A stretch of 64,000 nt of DNA from a virus. The position numbers were made by a program, and so were the translations under genes. Each line of letters begins with the position of its first letter. Position 1 is the first letter of the stretch. Positions 27,040-34,695 of the stretch are shown piece after piece. The stretch lies in the IMG/VR virus record IMGVR_UViG_3300021963_000021, positions 62,001-126,000 of that record. One strand, given 5' to 3'. The notes beneath the pieces were generated by a model, which was not told the origin of the DNA, ran no database searches, and saw only the letters and a list, made by a program, of their open reading frames with translations.

Positions 27040-27398
27040 ACTGGTAATACGCTCACTGTACACACGATAGCACTATTCTGAGATGCTGATGCTTGTATAC
27101 TATCGCCTGGGCCTAATACAACTCGTTCTGTATCAAAAAATACTGTTTCTCCACCTGGAATTGATAATTCTTTTATAATTGCGTTAACGCCAGCCGATGG
27201 AGAATCTCCAGCTTTTACTAGGTATACGTTTATAGAAACAGAATTTGTAGTTTCGTCAATAGGCGGTGTTGAATCTGGGCTCAGTATGTTACAGAAAATC
27301 ATAGTAGTAATTGCGCTCTGTACGTTTAAATCGCCGGCATTGCCTGGGGCAGTAAACACCACTCCGTCACTTGTTGTTAATGTATAATTCTCAATCAT
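27036..27398 (-). CDS. Small beta-rich virion protein (120 aa)
   Basis: The protein reads MIENYTLTTSDGVVFTAPGN, then TTMIFCNILSPDSTPPIDET, a SVSINVYLVKAG strand, ELSIPGGETVFFDTERVVLG and a closing VCTVSVLPV. It shares the strand order and CN motif of the 106-aa and 109-aa proteins elsewhere in the window. Its stop codon overlaps the start of the 280-aa gene (ATGA), so the two are translationally coupled and probably work together. A minor structural or decoration protein is likely; the function is not established. Confidence 0.7.
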   Translation of the reverse strand: MIENYTLTTSDGVVFTAPGNAGDLNVQSAITTMIFCNILSPDSTPPIDETTNSVSINVYLVKAGDSPSAGVNAIIKELSIPGGETVFFDTERVVLGPGDSIQASASQNSAIVCTVSVLPV

Positions 27399-27407
27399 TG
27401 CTGTTCC

Positions 27408-28973
27408 TTAAAATAAAATACTGTAGACCAGTGCTTTATGTTTACTTATTAGTTCATTTTTTACAGGATATGAAACAAGATCACCTGCGTTAAATTGAGT
27501 ATTGTTAACTACCCATTGCTCCCACGCTATAGTCTGTGACTCACTGTTATAATATAAACCTGTTCCACCAGGAGTTAGCACGTCTACATTAGATGTTAAC
27601 TCTCCTGCTGGGTTTTTGTATTCTATAGTTTCATCGTTACCAAAAATTATCGAACTGCCAGGTATGGCCGCCACTGGATCTAACGTACCAGTAGCATTAA
27701 AAATAGCAGCACGACTAAACTCAACACCTGCTGTGCCAAAAGTTCTTAGCTGTATATTTCCGTTAGTGTTGTTATTGGTAATTGCGTTATTTTGTACTTC
27801 AAGATCACCTAGTTCTATTCTATTGCTATAGAATGTTGTGATATCTTGATTGTCAATTACTACACGAACACGGCTTTCAGTTAATGCTAGGCTTCCGCCA
27901 GCTATCAACGAAACTGTAGGAATGCTGCTGTAAGCAGAACCAGCATCGACCATGTTAATGCCAGTGATCTGTTGGTAAGTATCATTCAGCGGATCAAGGT
28001 CAACTACTGCTACTGCTGAAGCAGTTATAGATCCTAATACAGAACCAAATGCCACTGACGCAGATTCGTAGTCATTACCAGAATTTAATACTTCAACTCC
28101 GTAGACACTCCATAGGATGTCAAAGGTTGCGTTTTCACCTAGTGCGTTTGCAGCTGTAGAGATATTGTTATTAGAGAGCGGCAATGTAACAAACTGTCCG
28201 CTGTTTATAACAGTGAAATCATCTATACCACCACCCGGCAATATAGCTTCAACTCGTATCACAGCATCGACCGCAGTTACGCCATCAGTGATAACCAACA
28301 GTTCACCAACAGCATAATCATTACCAGCTTGATTAATCTGAATATCTTGTATCTGCATCACAGCACGGCCAGTTGCGCCACCTGCGGTATCTTGTACGAT
28401 CACAAACGTGTCGTCACGTCTAATTTCGTTGTCTGGTTCTCTGTTTCTAATAGCAAGGTCTACATAACGTTTGTTTGGAATATCGTCATCTGCGTTTACC
28501 TGTGCTTCGTAGTCTGTGGTACCTAGCACTTTAACTACGCCGGTGCCTGTACCAATAAGTGTTAAGTCGCCACCGTCAGTGGTTGCGTTTGTTGTTATCT
28601 GTCTAATTCTTAACGAACTGTTGTTATAGGAAATGTTTGTTCCTATACGTTCGATAATTTCCCAACCGTTTGAAAGCTCGTCAAATCTAATGCTTGGGTA
28701 CGGATTCTCAAGACCAGGGGCATAGAAGCCCCTGTCTATTTCGATACCGGAGTAACCTTCAGTTACTCCGTCACCAGTTTCACCTTTGTTTAAAAGTATG
28801 ATATTGTCTTCGATTTCAAGATTTGTGGCCTGTATATAAACTGTTTCACCTTCGACTACTAGGTCGCCAGTGACACGAACTGCCCCAATGCCAGCACCAG
28901 TGTCTAAAACAACTGTGCCGCCTCGGGAAGTTTTAATCTTATAATCACCACTGGTCTGTAGGACTTGACTCAT
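27408..28973 (-). CDS. Fibre/shaft structural protein (521 aa)
   Basis: The N-terminus, GDYKIKTSRGGTVVLDTG, and the following VRVTGDLVVEGETVYIQATN and NLEIEDNIILLNKGE are typical of trimeric fibre proteins of T4-like marine phages. Further on come NKRYVDLAIRNREPD and several glycine-rich beta segments (QAGNDYAVGELLVI, VLNSGNDYESASV, DAGSAYSSIP), which echo the 'GSGY' modules of the giant fibres. The C-terminal TTFYSNRIELGDLEVQNNAI resembles the repeat units of B1/B2. It is followed after 9 nt by the 120-aa gene. A fibre segment is the best call, without knowing which part of the tail it joins. Confidence 0.75.
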   Translation of the reverse strand: MSQVLQTSGDYKIKTSRGGTVVLDTGAGIGAVRVTGDLVVEGETVYIQATNLEIEDNIILLNKGETGDGVTEGYSGIEIDRGFYAPGLENPYPSIRFDELSNGWEIIERIGTNISYNNSSLRIRQITTNATTDGGDLTLIGTGTGVVKVLGTTDYEAQVNADDDIPNKRYVDLAIRNREPDNEIRRDDTFVIVQDTAGGATGRAVMQIQDIQINQAGNDYAVGELLVITDGVTAVDAVIRVEAILPGGGIDDFTVINSGQFVTLPLSNNNISTAANALGENATFDILWSVYGVEVLNSGNDYESASVAFGSVLGSITASAVAVVDLDPLNDTYQQITGINMVDAGSAYSSIPTVSLIAGGSLALTESRVRVVIDNQDITTFYSNRIELGDLEVQNNAITNNNTNGNIQLRTFGTAGVEFSRAAIFNATGTLDPVAAIPGSSIIFGNDETIEYKNPAGELTSNVDVLTPGGTGLYYNSESQTIAWEQWVVNNTQFNAGDLVSYPVKNELISKHKALVYSILF

Positions 28974-28987
28974 ACTTTAATTCCAAA

Positions 28988-29518
28988 TTAGATAGCTGTT
29001 AGGATGATTTGATCACCTGATGAATCGTTGTCTAAGAACCAAGTGTATCTGTTACCACTGAAGTCGATAGCAGTACGCTTGTTTAAGTGAGCGATTCTTG
29101 TAGCAGAAGCATCTGGACCACCTGCTGTGTAACCTGTTAGTCTCATTTCGCCTGCTGCTGCTGGTGTGCCGCTTACTAGTTTAGCAACTTGAACAAGTCT
29201 CACAGTTCCGTCTGTTGTTAGACCCGATCCTGATACTGTAGCTTTGAATATTTTGCCAACATAGGCATTGTCAACACCAAGTGCTGCCCAATTTGTTGTG
29301 CCTAATGAAAGTATAACGTATGTTGAACCTACCGCGATATTTTCGTCTGCTACTGTTGATACATCAGCAACTAGATAACGGTGAGCACCTTTTTGTTTGA
29401 TAATATATACATCGGTTTGATTTGAAGCAAAATATGCTTCGCAGCGGATGCCTGCTGCACTTACGTAAGTACCGAATACTTCAGTACCACGTACATCTCT
29501 TCGTACTGGACGTCCCAT
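28988..29518 (-). CDS. Virion-associated protein of unknown function (176 aa)
   Basis: The start is the ATG at 29518 (MGRPVRRDVRGTEVFGTYVS) because AAGGAG lies 7 nt upstream; a longer in-frame ORF would extend back into the leader. The sequence has beta-rich stretches: IRCEAYFASNQTDVYIIKQK, RYLVADVS, VGSTYVILSLGTTNWAALG, a GKIFKATVSG-SG segment and a C-terminal RYTWFLDNDSSGDQIILTAI. A late box (29584-29591) and a small hairpin GCGGT/ACCGC lie in the 66-nt leader. It is the first late gene after the capsid operon, so a neck, decoration or fibre-attachment role is possible. I do not recognise the family firmly. Confidence 0.75.
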   Translation of the reverse strand: MGRPVRRDVRGTEVFGTYVSAAGIRCEAYFASNQTDVYIIKQKGAHRYLVADVSTVADENIAVGSTYVILSLGTTNWAALGVDNAYVGKIFKATVSGSGLTTDGTVRLVQVAKLVSGTPAAAGEMRLTGYTAGGPDASATRIAHLNKRTAIDFSGNRYTWFLDNDSSGDQIILTAI

Positions 29519-29583
29519 TGTTTTCTCCTTAATTGACGTTCTAGGTCTACGCGGTGGGTACCGCATAATTAACTTAGATACTT

Positions 29584-29591
29584 TATTTATC
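29584..29591 (-). promoter_or_regulatory. T4-type late promoter box (GATAAATA)
   Basis: The minus strand reads GATAAATA, 66 nt upstream of the 176-aa gene, and overlaps the stop region of the 89-aa gene that ends at 29587. It probably starts the fibre operon downstream of the capsid cluster. Confidence 0.6.
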
Positions 29592-29856
29592 CGCGGCTTA
29601 ACAATGACATTAGCTCAATCTTTTCCACAGTCTTTATAACTCTGTTTATTTCATCTAGCTCGTGTTGTGCCTTTTCAATATACCTACGCTGTTTGGTTTG
29701 TCTGTAGAATATTCCAGCTATTGAATAATTTTGAATATGTGTTTCTATGATGTTTTCTATTTGATTAACATCGTGTGAAAACATAGGAAAGCGTTTGCGC
29801 CATTCGCTGAATTTTTTTCTAAGTTCTGGAAAATCTTTATCGCTGGTTACTTCCAT
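29587..29856 (-). CDS. Small protein of unknown function (about 89 aa)
   Basis: The most plausible start is the ATG at 29856 (MEVTSDKDFPELRKKFSEWR). An upstream in-frame ATG at 29904 would add 16 residues, but that extension lies in the gp23 terminator hairpin. The protein is mostly helical and basic (ENIIETHIQNYSIAGIFYRQ, RRYIEKAQHELDEINRVIKT). No Shine-Dalgarno is obvious before either start, so expression is uncertain. It is located directly after gp23. The function is not recognised. Confidence 0.55.
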   Translation of the reverse strand: MEVTSDKDFPELRKKFSEWRKRFPMFSHDVNQIENIIETHIQNYSIAGIFYRQTKQRRYIEKAQHELDEINRVIKTVEKIELMSLLSRG

Positions 29857-29875
29857 AGCGATATTTAAGTCAAAC

Positions 29876-29899
29876 AAAAAGGCTCCGAAGAGCCTTTTT
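29876..29899 (-). terminator. Rho-independent terminator after gp23 (UUCG tetraloop)
   Basis: On the minus strand the sequence is AAAAAGGCTC-TTCG-GAGCCTTTTT, a perfect 10-bp stem closed by C(UUCG)G and ending in a T run. It lies about 20 nt after the gp23 stop codon and would end the capsid transcript. Confidence 0.9.
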
Positions 29900-29916
29900 G
29901 CCAATCAACTAAATGA

Positions 29917-31095
29917 TTACTTGAATGATACGCTAGTATCAGTGATCTCAACACGAGCCAAGTAGTCAGCAGCATTGCCAAGAGATGATGCAGTGTTTGT
30001 TAACTCTACATAACCGTATCTTGTCATGAAGCTTACGACTGGTTCGAATGTTGCTGGATCTAGCACAACACCGCTTGACATCAATGGGATGTATGGGCAG
30101 TAGAATGCTGGAGCATCGCTTTCGCTTGAGCCTTTGTAGCCAATTAGCACTGGGGCATCGTTTGTTGCGTATGCGTCAACATATACCTTCATTGCGCTGT
30201 TCAATGTACCAACAAACTTAGTGTTTGTAGGTGCTTCGAATGTACCTTCTGTTGTTCTTGCGAACGCAGAAGTTGTAGCACTTTGTAGGATTGTTAGGGC
30301 GAATGGGCTAACTACAGCGTAGTTACCTGCGCCACGACGTGTACGCTGAGCGATTAGGTTAGACTGACGATTGATTAGAACAGCTAGAGCAGCGTGTTCG
30401 TCACCAACGAAAGTAGCAGTACCTGAAACAGCAGTTTGATCATAAGTTTCAGTTCCTGTACCAGCTAGGGTACGTAGGGAACCAAGAACTTCTTGGTCAA
30501 TTTCAGCTGTAATTTCTTGAGCTAAAGCAGCCATAATTTCTGCTTCAATGTCAATGCCTTGTTGAGCTTGAGCATCCTGAGCAGCTTCGAATGTCCAGCG
30601 AGCTGATAGCTTTCTGGTCTTAGCTTCTACAGTTTGTTTCAAGATTTGGATTGACATACGCTTACCAGCTACACCTTCTAGAGCAGCAGTTGTAGCCGCA
30701 GCAGCTAGAGTAGATGAGCTACCTGGAGCATTACCAGAGTAAGCAGAAGCGATCTTGAATGGGCTGAATGCCTCATCACCAGCTGTCACACCAGCAGCAG
30801 TGTCAGCATAGCGAACACGTAGGGTGTGGATCTGTCCAACTGGGCCTGTCATTGGTTGTACACCAACTAGTTCATTAGCAATGACTGTTGGCATTACACG
30901 TCTGATCACAGGGAGGATCACACGATTTAGGGTTGCAACGTTACCGGCAGAAGTAGCACCAGCAGTGGCACTCTCCGAAAGATACTTGCGGGTATTTTCA
31001 AGAGTTGTGGCCATCACTGTACGACGAGTTCCATTTAGGCCTTCTAAAAGTGCCTCTTTGGTTTCCTGCCAGCGTGACTCGAGTAGTTCTGACAT
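29917..31095 (-). CDS. 23: Major capsid protein gp23
   Basis: This 392-aa T4-type major capsid protein starts MSELLESRWQETKEALLEGL with AAGGAG upstream of the ATG. The hallmark stretch after residue ~55, LPVIRRVMPTVIANELVGVQ followed by PMTGPVGQIHTLRVRYA, identifies gp23. The C-terminus (MTRYGYVELTNTASSLGNAA) also matches the family. It is shorter than T4 gp23 (521 aa). Family knowledge says the gp21 protease removes an N-terminal peptide at I/L-x-E sites; LSE at residues 39-41 is a candidate. It is preceded by scaffold gp22 and followed by a strong terminator, as expected for the most abundant virion protein. Confidence 0.95.
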   Translation of the reverse strand: MSELLESRWQETKEALLEGLNGTRRTVMATTLENTRKYLSESATAGATSAGNVATLNRVILPVIRRVMPTVIANELVGVQPMTGPVGQIHTLRVRYADTAAGVTAGDEAFSPFKIASAYSGNAPGSSSTLAAAATTAALEGVAGKRMSIQILKQTVEAKTRKLSARWTFEAAQDAQAQQGIDIEAEIMAALAQEITAEIDQEVLGSLRTLAGTGTETYDQTAVSGTATFVGDEHAALAVLINRQSNLIAQRTRRGAGNYAVVSPFALTILQSATTSAFARTTEGTFEAPTNTKFVGTLNSAMKVYVDAYATNDAPVLIGYKGSSESDAPAFYCPYIPLMSSGVVLDPATFEPVVSFMTRYGYVELTNTASSLGNAADYLARVEITDTSVSFK

Positions 31096-31106
31096 ATTAG
31101 TTCTCC

Positions 31107-32198
31107 TTAAACTTTAAGTCCCGCGAGCTTGCGGATTGTAAAAATCTCAGCGGTTTTTTCCTCTCCGCTGGGTTGTTGGGCCTGCTTGTTGCCTGTAATT
31201 TCTGTGCCTTCTGTTAGTGCCTTCTTTTTAGGAGCCTCGCCGGCCATTACGGCAGGCAAATATTTGTCGAATGAACCACGTAGTTTATCTGTTGAAACGG
31301 ATTCCAACAAATCACTCATAACTGTTTTCTTATCTCCAGTTAGTGGGTTCAACAATTCGCTCATAATTTCTTTGCGTTCCATCACATCTTTAGCGATGCG
31401 GATTTCGCGCTCTTTGCTTTCAACAATGCGATCTTTTTGCTCTAGAGCTTTAGCAGCTTCTTCGAGTTCAGCTTCTTTGATCTTAACTACTTTTAATAGT
31501 TTAGATGTTTCGCTTTTTTCATTGAGCAAGCTGGATGCATATTCGCTAGCGAAAGATTCAAAAATTCTACGACCAAAGTCATTCTTGCGAGCCTGTTCAA
31601 TGTCTTCTTTAAGCTGTGTCATTTCTGTTGTTAGCTTGTTGATAACAACACCTTCGATTAGCTTAGAAGCTTTTGTGATGAACTGTGCTTTTACTGCTTC
31701 GAATTTCGCTTTGCTTTCACGAACAAGTTTAACTTTTGTATCTACTAGGTCTTTCTTGTCAGTGTGGAATTCTGCGATTTCTTTAGCTAGAGCGCCTACA
31801 ATGAAGCTCTCTAGTTTACCGAAATTCTCAGCAACTTTCTTGCGGTCTTCGTGTAGTTCTGAAAGTTCTGATGCTAGTTGACTTAGAACGAATTCTTCCA
31901 TCTTCTTAGCGTCGCCTTTCATTTTCTTAGCGTATTTGGCTTTAGCTTCAACAAGCTGATTGCGATCTTCTGCTAGTTCAGCTAATTCAGCTGACAGGCG
32001 ATCAGAAACCATTTTATCAAGAGCTTCTACCATTACGTTTTTGTCATGCTCATATTTCTGAGCAAATTCTTCACGAAGTTCAGCAGTAACTAGGTCACGG
32101 TTTTCTTGAATTCTGCTTTGCCAAGCGGATTCAATTTCCGATTTGATTTCTTCGGAAATCACATTGTTTTCAAATAGTTGTTTAACGATATCTAGCAT
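31107..32198 (-). CDS. 22: Prohead scaffold/core protein gp22
   Basis: The 363-aa protein is highly charged and almost entirely predicted helix/coiled coil (for example LAELAEDRNQLVEAKAKYAK and KEAELEEAAKALEQKDRIVE). This composition and its place between gp21 and gp23 match the T4 major scaffolding core. The C-terminus TAEIFTIRKLAGLKV is the conserved short motif that contacts the capsid in the family. Several L/I-x-E triplets are potential gp21 cleavage sites. The ATG at 32198 has AGGAG upstream. Confidence 0.9.
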   Translation of the reverse strand: MLDIVKQLFENNVISEEIKSEIESAWQSRIQENRDLVTAELREEFAQKYEHDKNVMVEALDKMVSDRLSAELAELAEDRNQLVEAKAKYAKKMKGDAKKMEEFVLSQLASELSELHEDRKKVAENFGKLESFIVGALAKEIAEFHTDKKDLVDTKVKLVRESKAKFEAVKAQFITKASKLIEGVVINKLTTEMTQLKEDIEQARKNDFGRRIFESFASEYASSLLNEKSETSKLLKVVKIKEAELEEAAKALEQKDRIVESKEREIRIAKDVMERKEIMSELLNPLTGDKKTVMSDLLESVSTDKLRGSFDKYLPAVMAGEAPKKKALTEGTEITGNKQAQQPSGEEKTAEIFTIRKLAGLKV

Positions 32199-32213
32199 GT
32201 GATTCTCCTACTG

Positions 32214-32846
32214 TTAATTGAGACCCTTGATGATTCTCATCAAGCCCTCTGCTATGTATTTCTGTGCCTTTGGATCGCCTTGGACTTCCCTTGCTATATT
32301 AAATGCCTTGTATCCACCTACTGTATTCATTAGATGTTCATAAACTGGTGTAGGATATGCTCCCGGGGCTGATGGTTGGGCAACGATATCCACTGTGATA
32401 ATTTCAAAGTCGGAAACTTTACCGCTTCCGTCTTCGGCCACGTTACCGGAACCCCTGCTTGATACGCCTAATTTTACTCCGCTCTCCAACATGGTTTGTA
32501 TTAACTGTCCCATAGGAGTTGGAAGTACTTTTAATTTTCCATATCCATTTGGACCTTCCATCCACATTTTTGTTATCATGTGGCTGACACGGTCCAAATT
32601 AATGCGTAAGTCAGCAGGATGATCAACCTCTCCCAGACATGAGTAGCCGCCGCCGATCTGTTCATTGATGGTTTTGACAGCCTTAGCAATTTCGGAGGAA
32701 GGATAGATTCTCTGATTAGCATTACGAATGTCACCTTGGATACAGATGCCATTCAAATGCAGAGTCTTCTTATCCCCTTCTTCTGTGCTTTCAAGGACTA
32801 GACCTGCTTGGTCAAAACTCAAGTGTTCACTGAGATAGTTTTTCAC
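32214..32846 (-). CDS. 21: Prohead core protease gp21
   Basis: The 210-aa protein carries the T4 gp21 serine-protease signature: NANQRIYPSSEI, then GEVDHPAD with the likely catalytic His76, and GVSSRGSG with the likely nucleophile at Ser129 or Ser130. D-FEIITVDIVAQPSAPGA follows, the conserved closing segment of the protease domain. It processes the core proteins and gp23 at I/L-x-E sites during head maturation. It lies between the acidic core protein and gp22, the T4 order. All the key residues appear present. Confidence 0.93.
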   Translation of the reverse strand: MKNYLSEHLSFDQAGLVLESTEEGDKKTLHLNGICIQGDIRNANQRIYPSSEIAKAVKTINEQIGGGYSCLGEVDHPADLRINLDRVSHMITKMWMEGPNGYGKLKVLPTPMGQLIQTMLESGVKLGVSSRGSGNVAEDGSGKVSDFEIITVDIVAQPSAPGAYPTPVYEHLMNTVGGYKAFNIAREVQGDPKAQKYIAEGLMRIIKGLN

Positions 32847-32859
32847 CTAAGGGCTCCGA

Positions 32860-33741
32860 TTACTTGCCGCGGAATAAACTGGCTGTATTAGTTCCAGTTT
32901 CACCTGCGCCTTTCTTCTCTGCGCCATGTCCAGGTACTTTAGCTTTGAAAGCGCCTTTAGCAGCTTCCTTTGGACCGTTTACGCCGAGATCTTTTGTAGC
33001 TTTGTTTAATAGACCTTTGTCTGAACCGCCACCTTCGCCACCTTTAGCGATGTTAGCAGTTGTGCCGCCCATGTCGTTCTTGCCAGCTACGATTGACTTG
33101 GTGTTTTGACCATTGTCGCCGCCTTTAGCAAACTTGTCGTATGTTGCGCCACCGACTTTTTCTGTGTATTCACGTACTGTTGATAGGTCTTGGATTTGGT
33201 CAACGCCAGCATCTAGACTGTCGCCCATGCCCATTTCGTCGCCCATGTCGCCCATGTCATCGTGTTCTGGCTCGCCAGCTTCGTCTGACATAAATGCGTC
33301 AAATGCTGCTTGTAGTGATTGGATTTCTTGGCTTAGGTCTTGTACGTCGCCTTTAGTAGCAGGCTCATCGTTGTCGCCTTCTTCTTCGCCGTCTTCTACA
33401 TCACCCATGAAGTCGTCTGTTGCGTCACCGCCTTCGTCTTCTTCACCTTCTTCTTCTTCACCTTCTTCTTCTTCACCTTCTTCTTCAGCTTCTTCGTCGA
33501 TGTCTACGAAGCTTTCATCCATTTCTTCGTCATCTTCTTCTTCACTTTTAGAAGCTTCGTCTAACTCTTCGTCATCTTCTTCTTCTTCTTTAGAAGCTTC
33601 GTCGATTTCTGAGTCGATTAGGTTTTCGTAAATTTCACGTGATTTTTCTACCACGTAATCATGGAAAAGCTCTTCAGCTTTTGCTTGTTCGTTGTTGAGC
33701 AAAGACTCTAACATCTCTGCAATCTTGTTCTTGTCTGACAT
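32860..33741 (-). CDS. Acidic prohead core protein (gp67/gp68 position)
   Basis: The start is ATG 33741 (MSDKNKIAEMLESLLNNEQA) because AGGAGGG lies just upstream; an upstream extension would run through the intergenic region. Residues ~25-130 are extremely acidic, with repeated EEEEDDEELDEASK and EEEGEEEEGEE tracts, and the C-terminal third is Gly/Lys/Ala-rich (GGEGGGSDKGLLNKATKDLG). Its position between gp20 and gp21 and its composition match the T4 gp67/gp68 internal core proteins. It is larger than T4 gp67 (80 aa). A role in prohead core assembly with processing by gp21 is inferred. Confidence 0.75.
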   Translation of the reverse strand: MSDKNKIAEMLESLLNNEQAKAEELFHDYVVEKSREIYENLIDSEIDEASKEEEEDDEELDEASKSEEEDDEEMDESFVDIDEEAEEEGEEEEGEEEEGEEDEGGDATDDFMGDVEDGEEEGDNDEPATKGDVQDLSQEIQSLQAAFDAFMSDEAGEPEHDDMGDMGDEMGMGDSLDAGVDQIQDLSTVREYTEKVGGATYDKFAKGGDNGQNTKSIVAGKNDMGGTTANIAKGGEGGGSDKGLLNKATKDLGVNGPKEAAKGAFKAKVPGHGAEKKGAGETGTNTASLFRGK

Positions 33742-33778
33742 AATTAACCCTCCTAAATTGTATACAGGCTGTCGAATA

Positions 33779-33786
33779 TATTTACT
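33779..33786 (-). promoter_or_regulatory. Possible weak late promoter box (AGTAAATA)
   Basis: The minus strand reads AGTAAATA, two mismatches from TATAAATA, 38 nt upstream of the acidic core protein. It lies in a 94-nt gap that has no other visible signal. Confidence 0.35.
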
Positions 33787-33835
33787 GCTAAGATAATATT
33801 TCGGTATTAAATGGTAGTTTTTTGAAGGTTTTTGA

Positions 33836-34471
33836 TCAAATAAGTATCGACCCTGGAAATTCCTCTTGAATTTCCTCAAAAACCTTATGCTGAAAGTTCT
33901 GCGTTAAATTTCTTATATTATCAGGTACAAATGTATTTTTTTCTATTACTCTATGATAGTTAATATGCGGGAACTCTCTAATTACTTTTTCTGTTTGATT
34001 AGCCCAATTTCCATAGTAGGTAGCTGGTTCGCTGCTGCGTCTATAGTTTGGTGTGTCAGCGTAGACATTGTTAAATTTTCCTTCTACACCCGCATAATCA
34101 AAGCCAAAAATATAGATATCTGTGTATTGATGTGTGCTGGCTAACCAAAGTGCTGTGGGGCCAGAACTCCAGCCTTTATGTGGATTAAAGAATCTAAATC
34201 CCTGGAATTTTAACACTCCTTTATTAGGATTTGTCCACACCTCATGCTGCATCTGCCAGTGTGTTTTTTCTATTTCTTTGACCATTTTTTCGTCTACAGC
34301 GACCAAATAGTCAGGATCAAATTCTCTATACAGCGCATTACAGCCGTAGATTTTGCCAAACTTTCTTAGCTCATGTAGATTCAATCGCTGTCTTGTGCGA
34401 CCGTTTCCTAATACAAATGCTACGGATTTAGGCTGCTGGAGCTGCTTCTTGGCCGGCTGGTGGTTGTCCAT
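33836..34471 (-). CDS. DUF115/glycosyltransferase-like protein in head cluster (211 aa)
   Basis: The N-terminal half has SVAFVLGNGRTRQRLNLHEL and then KIYGCNALYREFDPDYLVAV, the pattern of DUF115/MptE-like and GT42-like Rossmann proteins: a glycine-rich GNG loop, a GCNALY segment and PDYLVAVD. WSSGPTALWLAS and DIYIFGFDYAG continue the alpha/beta fold. These families bind nucleotide-type substrates or transfer sugars, but the substrate is unknown. It overlaps the upstream 84-aa gene by 44 nt, so the exact start is uncertain; I kept the ATG at 34471. Its presence between the portal and core genes suggests a virion or assembly-linked modification role (inference). Confidence 0.7.
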   Translation of the reverse strand: MDNHQPAKKQLQQPKSVAFVLGNGRTRQRLNLHELRKFGKIYGCNALYREFDPDYLVAVDEKMVKEIEKTHWQMQHEVWTNPNKGVLKFQGFRFFNPHKGWSSGPTALWLASTHQYTDIYIFGFDYAGVEGKFNNVYADTPNYRRSSEPATYYGNWANQTEKVIREFPHINYHRVIEKNTFVPDNIRNLTQNFQHKVFEEIQEEFPGSILI

Positions 34472-34682
34472 ACATCAACTGTATAAATTCACGTTCAGCA
34501 GCCTGCTCGAACTCATGTGCTTCGGTTTGTTTGCGAAGCTGATTGATTTGACGCAGTGTTAGACGTACTTTTCTTGTGTCATCTTTTTCTAGGACCGACG
34601 TGTCTTTACGAGCATCATAACGTTTGTTATCTGTGTACTCGTTGTGTTGGTCGCTAAAATAAAAGAATTCTAAAAGTTTCAT
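34428..34682 (-). CDS. Conserved small protein between portal and protease (84 aa)
   Basis: The start is ATG 34682 (MKLLEFFYFSDQHNEYTDNK), 13 nt after the gp20 stop; an upstream in-frame start would overlap gp20. The rest is charged and helical: RKDTSVLEKDDTRKVRLTLR, QINQLRKQTEAHEFEQAAER and a terminal PPAGQEAAPAA. I recognise this pattern as a conserved unassigned protein next to gene 20 in T4-like cyanophages, possibly a core/portal accessory protein. A perfect late box ends just 5 nt before the ATG, so late transcripts would be leaderless for this start. Confidence 0.7.
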   Translation of the reverse strand: MKLLEFFYFSDQHNEYTDNKRYDARKDTSVLEKDDTRKVRLTLRQINQLRKQTEAHEFEQAAEREFIQLMYGQPPAGQEAAPAA

Positions 34683-34686
34683 CTTG

Positions 34687-34694
34687 TATTTATA
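34687..34694 (-). promoter_or_regulatory. T4-type late promoter, perfect TATAAATA
   Basis: The minus strand reads exactly TATAAATA between the gp20 stop and the 84-aa gene start. It probably drives the core/protease/capsid genes. Confidence 0.7.
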
Positions 34695-34695
34695 T

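Noticed and set aside
29857-29904. Upstream extension of the small gene after gp23
   Set aside because: The extra 16 codons lie in the gp23 terminator hairpin, so an internal ATG at 29856 is preferred.
31129-31881. Long plus-strand ORF (250 codons) opposite gp22
   Set aside because: It is the antisense shadow of the gp22 coiled coil, Ser/Leu-rich and without its own ribosome-binding site.
33400-33600. Repetitive TTCTTC-type DNA as a microsatellite or CRISPR-like array
   Set aside because: It is the coding sequence of the poly-Glu/Asp tracts in the core protein, without spacer structure.
33113-33631. Serine-rich plus-strand ORF opposite the acidic core protein
   Set aside because: Poly-Ser arises from reading the GAA/GAC-rich acidic gene in reverse; a clear shadow.
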